A DNA stretch of 20,063 bases from a virus: positions 1 through 20,063 of IMG/VR virus record IMGVR_UViG_3300025276_000279; one strand, written 5' to 3'. This document shows positions 12,321-18,487 of the stretch, one piece after another. The notes beneath the pieces are model-generated. The model saw only the letters and a program-made list of their open reading frames with translations. It was not told the origin of the DNA and did no database searches. The position numbers were made by a program, and so were the translations under genes. Positions within the stretch are counted from its first letter, which is position 1. Each line of letters opens with the position of its first letter.

Positions 12321-12728
12321 ATGGCTGATACATTAACGACGCAAATAATCCAAGATGGCAGCAAACAGGCAATCATTAAAGTCACTGCGGTTGTAGGAAA
12401 TACAGACGTAGTGACTAGCACAATGGTTGATGTTTCTACGTTATCGGCTGATCCGGTTAGCCGTAGAGCCTGTACTGGAGCTGTGCTAGCAAAGCTTACT
12501 TACGTAGGTGTTGGTGTAGGGGTCAAACTAGAATGGAAGGCAAACGCTAACGTTCTTATCTTTGACCTGCCCGTAAACTGGACAGAGGACTATGATTTCT
12601 CTAGCTATAGTGGCATACCCAACAACGCTGGGGCGGGTAAAACTGGCGACATCGTAGCAACCACAGTATCTCCAACTGCTGGGGACACCTACACCTTTAT
12701 ATTTACTGTGAATAAGCAATATGGCTAA
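12321..12728 (+). CDS. Conserved phage virion-type protein (135 aa)
   Basis: The 135-residue beta-rich protein begins MADTLTTQIIQDGSKQAIIK. It continues with VDVSTLSADP, CTGAVLAKLTYVGVGVGVKL and NNAGAGKTGDIVATTVSPTAG, ending DTYTFIFTVNKQYG. I recall this TTQIIQDG start and NNAGxGxTGDI end from a widespread but unassigned family in marine phages, usually encoded among late virion genes. GAGKTGD resembles a P-loop by chance only: the rest of an ATPase is missing. Translation start is inside a 13-bp hairpin (12274-12320), so the gene is probably made only when 11808..12287 is translated. It overlaps the next gene by eight bases. Confidence 0.75.
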   Translation: MADTLTTQIIQDGSKQAIIKVTAVVGNTDVVTSTMVDVSTLSADPVSRRACTGAVLAKLTYVGVGVGVKLEWKANANVLIFDLPVNWTEDYDFSSYSGIPNNAGAGKTGDIVATTVSPTAGDTYTFIFTVNKQYG

Positions 12729-12996
12729 GCAAGTAAATAAGAAAGCAATGGCTTGTAATAAGCCAAGACGAACTCCGTCTCATTCTAAGAAGTCTCATGT
12801 AGTTAAGGCTTGTGAGGGTGGGAAGGAGAAAGTTATTCGCTTTGGCGAAAAAGGTGCAAGCACTGCTGGTAAACCCAAAAAAGGCGAATCTGCTAAGATG
12901 AAGGCTAAGCGCAAGTCGTTTAAGGCTCGTCACGGCAAGAACATTGCTAAGGGTAAAATGAGCGCAGCCTACTGGGCTGACAAGGTTAAGTGGTAA
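12721..12996 (+). CDS. Small lysine-rich phage protein (91 aa)
   Basis: A very basic 91-residue protein beginning MAKQVNKKAMACNKPRRTPS. It has ACNKPRRTPSHSKKSHVVKA, a middle KVIRFGEKGASTAGKP, and a C-terminus KARHGKNIAKGKMSAAYWAD. The MACNKPRRTPS, RFGExGAxTAGxP and SFKARHGKNIxKGxMSAAYWA pattern is one I remember as common in marine phages, without an experimental role. The charge suggests nucleic-acid binding, perhaps packaged with the genome or lining the head-tail interface. It overlaps the previous gene by eight bases and the next by one (TAATG), so it is part of a tightly coupled set of four basic genes (12721-13733). Confidence 0.75.
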   Translation: MAKQVNKKAMACNKPRRTPSHSKKSHVVKACEGGKEKVIRFGEKGASTAGKPKKGESAKMKAKRKSFKARHGKNIAKGKMSAAYWADKVKW

Positions 12997-13298
12997 TGCC
13001 TAGTAGAAGCAAAGCTCAGCATAACTTAATGGCGGCAGTAGCAAATAATCCTAAGTTCGCCAAGAAAGCGGGCATCCCACAAACGGTAGGAGCAGATTAC
13101 ATGAAGGCAGATAAAGATAAGAAGTACAAGTCTGGCGGTTTGGCTATGGTAGAGAAGGGCGGTAAGAAAGTCCCTTTTTACGCGGCTGACGGCGTAGGTA
13201 AGATGAACATGGGCGGTACGGTTATGCCGTATAAAGCTGGCGGCTTTGTAGGTGACGGAATAGCTATCCGAGGTCGAACTAAAGGCCGAATGGTATGA
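12996..13298 (+). CDS. Small basic Gly/Lys-rich phage protein (100 aa)
   Basis: The product from the ATG at 12996 has 100 residues beginning MPSRSKAQHNLMAAVANNPK, with FAKKAGIPQTVGADYMKADK, then glycine- and lysine-rich sequence containing SGGLAMVEKGGKKV and NMGGTVMPYKAGGFVGDG. A GTG six bases upstream (12990) is in frame, but the ATG overlaps the upstream stop as TAATG and fits this operon's style. The MPSxSKAQHxLM and GIPxxVGxDY signature is one I know from short late-gene proteins of many phages, role unassigned. It overlaps the next gene by four bases (ATGA). Confidence 0.75.
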   Translation: MPSRSKAQHNLMAAVANNPKFAKKAGIPQTVGADYMKADKDKKYKSGGLAMVEKGGKKVPFYAADGVGKMNMGGTVMPYKAGGFVGDGIAIRGRTKGRMV

Positions 13299-13468
13299 TG
13301 AAGTGCCGGGGTATGGGCAAAATGAAGCCCGTTACGTTTAAGAAGGGTGGTACGGTCAAAGACGACTGTTACCGCAAGGTGAAGGCATCGTACAAAGTCT
13401 TCCCTTCTGCGTACGCCTCGGGTGCTATAGCTAAGTGCCGAAAGAAGAAAGCCAGTGGCCGTTCGTAA
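13295..13468 (+). CDS. Small Cys/Lys-rich protein (57 aa)
   Basis: A complete 57-residue frame from ATG 13295, overlapping the upstream stop as ATGA and the next start by 14 bases. It begins MMKCRGMGKMKPVTFKKGGT and contains DDCYRKVKASYKVFPSAYAS and GAIAKCRKKKASGRS. The KxxYKVFPSAYASGAIAKCR stretch is of a kind I have seen in small basic phage and giant-virus proteins (YPSAYAxxxxxK type). Three cysteines (4, 25, 48) could bind metal but the spacing is not a standard ribbon. The gene is easily missed because of its size; tight overlap on both sides and composition like its neighbours support it. Confidence 0.75.
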   Translation: MMKCRGMGKMKPVTFKKGGTVKDDCYRKVKASYKVFPSAYASGAIAKCRKKKASGRS

Positions 13469-13733
13469 AACCGAGAAGGGCAAGGCCCTAAAGCGGTGGT
13501 TCAAAGAGGACTGGAAAGACGTCAAGACAGGCAAGGCTTGCGGGCGTAAGAAGGGCGATGAACGGGGAACCCCGTACTGTAGGCCCACAAAACGGGTCTC
13601 TAGTAAAACGCCTAAGACCTCTGGTGAGATGACAGCGGCAGAGAAGAAGTCCCGTGTAGCGCAGAAAAAGCGCCTAGGGCAACCGGCAGGAAAACCTAAG
13701 CGTGTAGCTCCGCTTAAAAGGAAGAAGAAATAA
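13455..13733 (+). CDS. Small highly basic protein (92 aa)
   Basis: This 92-residue protein, from a GTG start at 13455, is about one-third lysine and arginine. It begins MAVRKTEKGKALKRWFKEDW and continues KDVKTGKACGRKKGDERGTP, YCRPTKRVSSKTPKT and a terminal KRVAPLKRKKK. The WFKExWxDVKTGKxCGRKxGExRGxPxCRPxKRVSxKTPKT pattern is one I remember in marine phages and some giant viruses, function unknown. Two cysteines (29 and 42) lie in the conserved core. Strong positive charge suggests DNA or RNA binding. GTG is used because no ATG lies near; the start overlaps the upstream gene by 14 bases and its stop forms TAATG with the next gene. Confidence 0.75.
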   Translation: MAVRKTEKGKALKRWFKEDWKDVKTGKACGRKKGDERGTPYCRPTKRVSSKTPKTSGEMTAAEKKSRVAQKKRLGQPAGKPKRVAPLKRKKK

Positions 13734-14437
13734 TGGCGACATCTGGCACAGCTACATTCAACATGGACTTCACCGAGATTGCGGAAGAAGCGTGGGAACG
13801 TGCCGGTCGAGAAATGCGTTCTGGCTACGACCTGCGCACTGCTCGTAGGTCTATGAATCTGTTAACTATTGAGTGGCAGAACCGTGGCATTAACATGTGG
13901 ACTATCGAGGAAGGTACGAAAAACCTCGTAGAAGGCACCGCTACATACGATCTGCCCGCCGATACAATAGACCTTTTGGAGCACGTTGTACGTACAGGTG
14001 ACGGTAGTATAACTACTCAGTCTGATCTAAACATCACGCGTATCAGCGTCTCTACCTATTCAAGTATCCCTAATAAGCTCTCTCAGGGCCGCCCTATACA
14101 ACTTTACGTAGACCGTGGACAAGCTAACCCCTCGGTTACTGTGTGGCCTGTACCGGACCAAGGGCCAGTAGGCGCACCTTACTACGTGCTCAAGTACTGG
14201 CGGATGCGCCGTATACAAGACTCGGGAACAGGTGTTAACACCGCCGACGTTAATTTTCGTTTCTTGCCCTGCCTCGTTGCAGGGCTTGCGTATTATATAG
14301 CACAGAAAGACCCAGAATTAATGCCTCGCCTACCTATGCTACAGGCGGAATATGAGCGCCAATTTGAGTTAGCCGCAGGAGAAGACAGAGAAAAAGCCAC
14401 GCTTAGCTTGGTGCCGCGTATACATGGCGTGAGGTAA
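13733..14437 (+). CDS. Head-tail adaptor / packaged-DNA stabilisation protein (probable, P22 gp4-like)
   Basis: The 234-residue protein begins MATSGTATFNMDFTEIAEEA and has a helical N-terminus (WERAGREMRSGYDLRTARRSMN, split by a turn), then LLTIEWQNRGINMWTIEEGT and a beta section with TYDLPADTIDLLEHVVRT. Near the end are FLPCLVAGLAYYIAQKDPEL and a helix with EYERQFELAAGEDREKAT. The helical start, WxNRGxNxW segment, YxLPxDxxDLxxxxxR strand and C-terminal Yxxxfxxa helix are what I expect of the P22 tail accessory factor (gp4) family, which binds beneath the portal and closes the head. Similarity is remembered, not measured. It starts in a TAATG overlap. Confidence 0.7.
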   Translation: MATSGTATFNMDFTEIAEEAWERAGREMRSGYDLRTARRSMNLLTIEWQNRGINMWTIEEGTKNLVEGTATYDLPADTIDLLEHVVRTGDGSITTQSDLNITRISVSTYSSIPNKLSQGRPIQLYVDRGQANPSVTVWPVPDQGPVGAPYYVLKYWRMRRIQDSGTGVNTADVNFRFLPCLVAGLAYYIAQKDPELMPRLPMLQAEYERQFELAAGEDREKATLSLVPRIHGVR

Positions 14438-14439
14438 GT

Positions 14440-15213
14440 ATGAGCTATACGTATGCGTCTGGGCAAAAAGCAATCGCAATATGCGATGTATGTGGTTTTC
14501 AGTACAGGTTACGGCAGCTTAAAGAGCTGATTGTTAAGGGGAATAAAACTAACATTAGGGCTTGTCCTGAGTGTTGGAATCCAGATCAGCCACAGCTTAT
14601 GCTAGGTACGGTCCCAGTGGAGGACCCGCAAGCTATACGTAACCCAAGACCGGACTCAGCAGAATTAGTAGCAAGCAGAGATATTCAATGGGGTTGGGAT
14701 CCAGTAGGGTTAAGTGACCCTTTTGGACTCACACCAGACAATTTAGAAGCCGTAGGCGTTGCAGGGCAAGTTACTGTACTAGCAAGCGGCGGAACGCCGG
14801 TCCCGGGTTCGGCGAATATAAATGTTTCAGGCGTAGGAGCCACGGCTTCCGTAGGATCAGTAACAGTAACAGTGCCTGCCATTACTACTTTTGCTATAAC
14901 GGTAGCTAATCCGGGCGTAGGAAACAGATATTATGTAAATGGCGTGTTGCAAGCCACACTAACTTTGAATGAAGGCAGCACATACAGATTGGACCAAAGT
15001 AACGGCAGTAATAGTAGCCATCCGTTGAGGTTTTCTACGACATCTGACGGAACACACGGAGGGGGTAGTGAGTACACTACTGGAGTAACTACTAGTGGAG
15101 TACCGGGTAATGCTGGAGCGTACACGCAGATAACTGTGGCAAGCGGAGCGCCTACTTTATATTATTACTGCACAAACCATTCAGGAATGGGCGGTCAAGC
15201 CAACACACCGTAA
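14440..15213 (+). CDS. Zinc-finger / cupredoxin-like fusion virion protein (257 aa)
   Basis: Three parts can be seen in 257 residues. Residues 12-50 hold a Cys4 zinc-binding set, CDVC (15-18) and CPEC (42-45). A linker (about 105-147) contains one unit (ANINVSGVGATASVGSVTV) of the same 22-residue repeat found eight times in 16502..17221. Residues 148-257 form a beta domain with a tail of YYYCTNHSGMGG. In that domain His194 (SSHPLRF), Cys244, His247 and Met250 match the His-Cys-His-Met order of type-1 copper sites in cupredoxins. From memory, such domains (SxHPLRFSTTSDGTHxGG) are common in marine phage structural proteins. Copper binding is inferred; the spacing Cys-x2-His-x2-Met is short but within cupredoxin range. 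The gene lies two bases after the adaptor gene. Confidence 0.75.
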   Translation: MSYTYASGQKAIAICDVCGFQYRLRQLKELIVKGNKTNIRACPECWNPDQPQLMLGTVPVEDPQAIRNPRPDSAELVASRDIQWGWDPVGLSDPFGLTPDNLEAVGVAGQVTVLASGGTPVPGSANINVSGVGATASVGSVTVTVPAITTFAITVANPGVGNRYYVNGVLQATLTLNEGSTYRLDQSNGSNSSHPLRFSTTSDGTHGGGSEYTTGVTTSGVPGNAGAYTQITVASGAPTLYYYCTNHSGMGGQANTP

Positions 15214-15223
15214 GGAAATCAAC

Positions 15224-15406
15224 ATGAAAATAAAGTCAAGATCGAACGTAAAAGTACCCAAGGTCATCGAGTTCCCAGATGAGCCTACTATGTATAAAGT
15301 GGACACTTGTAACCAACCGCCTAAAGATATGAAGACTAGCGGTATTAAGGTTCGCGGCGTAGGTGCAGCAACTAAAGGTACTATGGCCCGAGGCCCAATG
15401 GCTTAA
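15224..15406 (+). CDS. Small basic phage protein (60 aa)
   Basis: A 60-residue basic protein beginning MKIKSRSNVKVPKVIEFPDE and ending SGIKVRGVGAATKGTMARGP plus MA. AAGGAA lies six bases before the ATG at 15224. The final GIKxRGxGAATKGxxARGPMA is a pattern I remember from very short proteins in late operons of aquatic phages; role unknown. It lies between the cupredoxin-like gene and the connector-like gene and is closely spaced with both. The next gene's ribosome site (AAGGAG) begins at its stop codon. Confidence 0.75.
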   Translation: MKIKSRSNVKVPKVIEFPDEPTMYKVDTCNQPPKDMKTSGIKVRGVGAATKGTMARGPMA

Positions 15407-15416
15407 GGAGTAGCAG

Positions 15417-16046
15417 GTGAATTACACCGAGCTTAAGACAAATATTGAGGACATCTGCGAGCAGTCGTTTACGGATGACCAGCTTGCTATGTTTACTCAA
15501 CAGGCCGAGCAGAGTATATACAACACTGTTCAGATACCTGCATTACGTAGAAACCAGACGGGCGACCTATCTATTGGTAATAAGTACCTAGTCTACCCTA
15601 CGGACTTCTTGTACACGTTTTCTTTGGCGGTTATTGACGCTGCGGGTAACTATACGTATTTGCTGAACAAGGATGTTAACTTTATTCGTGAGGCATACCC
15701 CGGGCCAACAAGTACAGGCACTCCCGTACACTACGGAATATTTGACGATACAGCGTTTATCATAGGCCCAACGCCAGACGCTGCGTATAAAGTAGAACTA
15801 CACTACGGGTATTACCCTCAGACTATTGTTACTGCGGGTACTACGTGGCTTGGGGATGAATTTGATTCAGCTCTGCTTAACGGGGCACTTGTTCAGGCAA
15901 TACGTTTTATTAAGGGTGAACCAGATATGGTAGCCTTGTATCAGAAGATGTATGTAGACGCTATGGCGTTATTAAAGAACTTAGGCGACGGCAAGATGCG
16001 AGAAGATATGTATCGCTCTGGTCAACTTAGAATAGAACCGCGTTAA
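15417..16046 (+). CDS. Connector / tail structural protein (probable, 209 aa)
   Basis: The 209-residue protein starts with GTG at 15417, chosen because AAGGAG lies six bases upstream. It begins MNYTELKTNIEDICEQSFTD. A helical N-terminus (DDQLAMFTQQAEQSIYNTVQ) leads to beta segments with LVYPTDFLYTFSLAVIDAAG and LLNKDVNFIREAYPGP, then helices (ALVQAIRFIKGEPDMVALYQ) and a tail YRSGQLRIEPR. This layout of helices, a YPxDFL strand and a C-terminal helical pair is what head-to-tail connector or tail-tube A-like adaptors show. I know similar sequences in marine phages, usually unannotated or called tail proteins. It is the second adaptor-like gene after 13733..14437, so it may form the next ring of a short tail. 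Confidence 0.65.
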   Translation: MNYTELKTNIEDICEQSFTDDQLAMFTQQAEQSIYNTVQIPALRRNQTGDLSIGNKYLVYPTDFLYTFSLAVIDAAGNYTYLLNKDVNFIREAYPGPTSTGTPVHYGIFDDTAFIIGPTPDAAYKVELHYGYYPQTIVTAGTTWLGDEFDSALLNGALVQAIRFIKGEPDMVALYQKMYVDAMALLKNLGDGKMREDMYRSGQLRIEPR

Positions 16047-16063
16047 TTTAAGAGGAAACACAA

Positions 16064-16498
16064 ATGGCTATTTCACAGGCTATGGCTACATCGTTTAAAG
16101 TTCAAATCCTTGGTGGGGACTTTGATTTTAGTTCAGGTACTTCACAAGCATTTTATTGTGCGCTGTACACTAACTCAGCCACGTTAGGCGCTACTACTAC
16201 TGCTTACGCTACGACTAACGAAGTTAGTGGCACCGGATACACTGCGGGCGGTAACGCGTTAACGATAACGCAAGTGCCTACATCTACTGGCACTACCGCA
16301 TTTTTAGACTTTCAAAACGTTACTTGGGGCACTTCTACCATTACCGCTCGTGGGGCACTCCTTTATTTAAAAAATAATGGTACTAACCCTGCAATTGCAG
16401 TTTTAGATTTTGGTAGCGACAAGACTTCTACGGCGGGTGATTTCACTATCGTTTTCCCTGCGTCAGATTCAAGTAATGCGATCATTCGGATTGCCTAG
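16064..16498 (+). CDS. Conserved beta-rich virion protein (144 aa)
   Basis: The 144-residue protein begins MAISQAMATSFKVQILGGDF and contains FYCALYTNSATLGATTTAYA, TNEVSGTGYTAGGNALT and a C-terminal FTIVFPASDSSNAIIRIA. It is nearly all beta by composition. The pattern SFKxxxLxGxxDF, ALYTSSATLGxxTTAYxTTNEVxGTGYTxGG is one I remember as very widespread in phages from many hosts, among tail or baseplate genes, with no settled function. AGAGGAAA precedes the ATG at 16064. The gene lies between the connector-like gene and the repeat protein, so a tail or spike component is likely. Confidence 0.75.
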   Translation: MAISQAMATSFKVQILGGDFDFSSGTSQAFYCALYTNSATLGATTTAYATTNEVSGTGYTAGGNALTITQVPTSTGTTAFLDFQNVTWGTSTITARGALLYLKNNGTNPAIAVLDFGSDKTSTAGDFTIVFPASDSSNAIIRIA

Positions 16499-16501
16499 TA
16501 A

Positions 16502-17221
16502 GTGGCTGACGGATGGGGTCGTGACACTTGGAGTTCAGGCTCTTGGGGTGAAGGAGTTGATACAACCGTCCGATTGGGTGGTTGGGGACGTGCCTCGTGG
16601 GGCGCTGGAGGTTGGGGAGAATCCCTAGGCATTCAAGCTGTTGGCTCCGTTGGCTCTGTTACTGTAGCCGCTAATGCCGTAGTTAATGTTACGAGCGTCA
16701 TTGGTACTACTGCTCTTGGTAGTGTAGCTGTAAGTGGAGATGCTAGTAATATCGGAGTGCTGGGCAACGCGGCAACTGGCACGTTAGGGACGGTAACAGT
16801 ACAAGCAAAGGCAACTGTCTCAGTGACAGGTGTTGCGGCTACAACAGCCGTAGGCAACGCCAACGTCCAACAAGGCGCAGGAACTTCCCCAACAGGCGTT
16901 GTAGGAACTACGGCACTAGGTGTAGTAACGGTAATCGGAAAAGCAAATGTACCAGCGACGGGCCTACTTGCTACATCAGCTTTAGGTACTGTAACGGTAC
17001 TACTGCAACAAAAGGTTAACGTAACAGGCGTTCAAGGCACTGCGGCATTAGGCCAGACAACTGAAACAGGCTCTGCCATAGTTAACGCGGTAGGCGTACA
17101 GGGCACGGGTCAAGTCGGAACAGTATTAGTCTGGAGTCAAATAGTTCCGGGCGGTGATCCTAAATGGACTGACATTGCCCCTATTAGTCAAACCCCTACG
17201 TGGACGGATATAGCAGCATGA
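16502..17221 (+). CDS. Repeat protein, eight 22-residue beta repeats (239 aa), virion-type
   Basis: Translation from GTG 16502 gives 239 residues. Residues 1-40 carry paired Trp-Gly motifs (GWGRDTWSSGSWGE, then GWGRASWGAGGWGE). Residues 41-213 are about eight units of 22 residues with consensus AxVxVTGVxGTTALGxVTVxxx. The C-terminus has two copies of WTDIA (222-226 and 234-238). This looks like an elongated beta solenoid or fibrous stalk. One copy of the repeat also occurs in 14440..15213. No clear ribosome site precedes the GTG, three bases after the previous stop, so re-initiation by ribosomes leaving that gene is probable. The last codons overlap the next start as ATGA. A tail fibre or spike stalk is the best guess; the family is not assigned. 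Confidence 0.7.
   Translation: MADGWGRDTWSSGSWGEGVDTTVRLGGWGRASWGAGGWGESLGIQAVGSVGSVTVAANAVVNVTSVIGTTALGSVAVSGDASNIGVLGNAATGTLGTVTVQAKATVSVTGVAATTAVGNANVQQGAGTSPTGVVGTTALGVVTVIGKANVPATGLLATSALGTVTVLLQQKVNVTGVQGTAALGQTTETGSAIVNAVGVQGTGQVGTVLVWSQIVPGGDPKWTDIAPISQTPTWTDIAA
16622..17140 (+). repeat. Eight tandem 22-codon units in the 16502..17221 repeat protein
   Basis: Units can be aligned as ending in, for example, TALGSVAV, GTLGTVTV, TAVGNANV, TALGVVTV, SALGTVTV, AALGQTTE and GQVGTVLV. The unit length is mostly 22 residues (66 bases), with the third unit one residue longer. The DNA has diverged between units, so the array is old rather than a recent slippage product. Confidence 0.75.
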
Positions 17222-17430
17222 AAACAACAAACGAAGCACAAAACTTGGGGAGCACAATAGACCCAAAGCATGAAATTGAAGTGTTATGCAGTAACTGCGG
17301 GTACGATATAGATGAGGCGGAACTAATGGCCGATACTTGCTCTGGTTGTGGTAACACCCTAAACTTGCGTCAGAATACAAAGATTTACGCGACAAGCCTT
17401 CCCGCCGCTGGCGGCAGCACGTTAGTGTAG
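17218..17430 (+). CDS. Small zinc-ribbon protein (70 aa)
   Basis: The product from the ATG at 17218 has 70 residues beginning MKTTNEAQNLGSTIDPKHEI. Two pairs, CSNC (residues 24-27) and CSGC (43-46), are spaced by 15 residues like a rubredoxin-type zinc ribbon, with GYDIDEAELMADT between them. The tail LNLRQNTKIYATSLPAAGGS is unstructured. A GTG at 17200 would extend it by six residues, but the ATG overlaps the previous stop as ATGA and is preferred. It is the second metal-binding small protein among late genes (compare the N-terminus of 14440..15213). Role unknown; such ribbons may mediate protein contacts in the virion or fibre assembly. Confidence 0.75.
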   Translation: MKTTNEAQNLGSTIDPKHEIEVLCSNCGYDIDEAELMADTCSGCGNTLNLRQNTKIYATSLPAAGGSTLV

Positions 17431-17446
17431 ATACTGGAGAAACTAA

Positions 17447-18478
17447 ATGGCTACTTATGTAAACAATCTAAGACTTAAAGAAATTACCACAGGTGACGAA
17501 GATGGCACTTGGGGAACCAGTACCAACACTAACCTTGAGCTAATCACTGACGGGTTTAGCTACGGCACGAAGCAGATGTCTTCTGATGCCAATCAAACTT
17601 TCACTATGCCCGATGCTACGGCAGACGCTACTCGCGGGTTCTATTTAAAGATTACCTCAGCAGGTTCTCTTACGGGCACTCGCGTGGTAACGCTGGGCCC
17701 TAACACTGTTTCTAAAGTATGGCTGATAGAGAACGCTACTACGGGCAGTCAAATCATCACGATCAAACAAGGTTCGGGCGGTTCGGTTAATATTGCCAGT
17801 GGCTCTAAAGTAATGATAGTTACGGATGGCGCAGGAACTGGAGCTGCGGTCTTTAGCGCTAACCCAACAGAAACGAGTACAGGGGACGTTACGCTCACCG
17901 GCACACAGACCCTAACTAACAAGACATTAACTTCCCCTGTTCTGGGCGGAACAACAACTACGGCTTCAGGCAATATCGTCTTATCTCCAGCCACACAAAT
18001 AGTAGAAGTAAAAGGTAATGGGAGCAGCGTAGAAGGGCAAATCAAGCTCAACTGCCACGCCAACACTCATGGGCAAACTGTCAAGGCACAGCCCCACAGT
18101 GCAAGTATTACCAACACCATGCTACTGCCAAAAGGCGCAAACTCAACTTTAGTAAGTGAAATAGGGCTTGCCACTCTAACCGGCAAGACAATCGTAGATA
18201 CAGTTTACGCTCTATCTGGTACAGCTTTTTTAGCTACGAATGGTGGCGTTCAGACCAAGACAGTTAGTGCCAATGTGACTTTTAGCGACTCTTTAGTTTC
18301 GGGTGATGCAATTGTCCTTATGCTTGAATCAGGAGCTAGCTACACCGTCACTTGGCCTACGATAACTTGGGTTACGAGTGCGGGTAATGTCGCCCCCACG
18401 TTGACTGCTAAAGATACACTGGTACTTTGGAAAGTCTCATCTGTACTTTACGGCGCTTACACTGGCAGCTACGTCTAG
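17447..18478 (+). CDS. Tail fibre-type protein (343 aa)
   Basis: The 343-residue protein begins MATYVNNLRLKEITTGDEDG and TWGTSTNTNLELI, an N-terminal form I remember from fibre and collar-type proteins. It contains the motif GTQTLTNKTLTSPVL (152-166), typical of phage fibres where short beta repeats lead into the trimeric shaft. Overall it is rich in T, S, G and V with no cysteine clusters or membrane helices. The C-terminal part (about 265-343) with TVSANVTFSDSLVSGDAIVL and a Trp/Tyr-rich end may be the tip domain. GGAG precedes the ATG at 17447. It is followed by a second, larger fibre gene, so it may be a proximal fibre or a fibre-anchoring subunit. Confidence 0.75.
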   Translation: MATYVNNLRLKEITTGDEDGTWGTSTNTNLELITDGFSYGTKQMSSDANQTFTMPDATADATRGFYLKITSAGSLTGTRVVTLGPNTVSKVWLIENATTGSQIITIKQGSGGSVNIASGSKVMIVTDGAGTGAAVFSANPTETSTGDVTLTGTQTLTNKTLTSPVLGGTTTTASGNIVLSPATQIVEVKGNGSSVEGQIKLNCHANTHGQTVKAQPHSASITNTMLLPKGANSTLVSEIGLATLTGKTIVDTVYALSGTAFLATNGGVQTKTVSANVTFSDSLVSGDAIVLMLESGASYTVTWPTITWVTSAGNVAPTLTAKDTLVLWKVSSVLYGAYTGSYV

Positions 18479-18487
18479 GAGTAACGC

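Noticed and set aside
12321-12728. P-loop ATPase suggested by GAGKTGD in the 135-residue protein
   Set aside because: The segment lacks the required surrounding strand and helix pattern, Walker B or family length; it is a chance match in a beta-rich protein.
13178-13588. A 136-codon open frame opposite the basic gene cluster
   Set aside because: It lies entirely antisense to three well-packed genes and is explained by their lysine/glycine codon bias.
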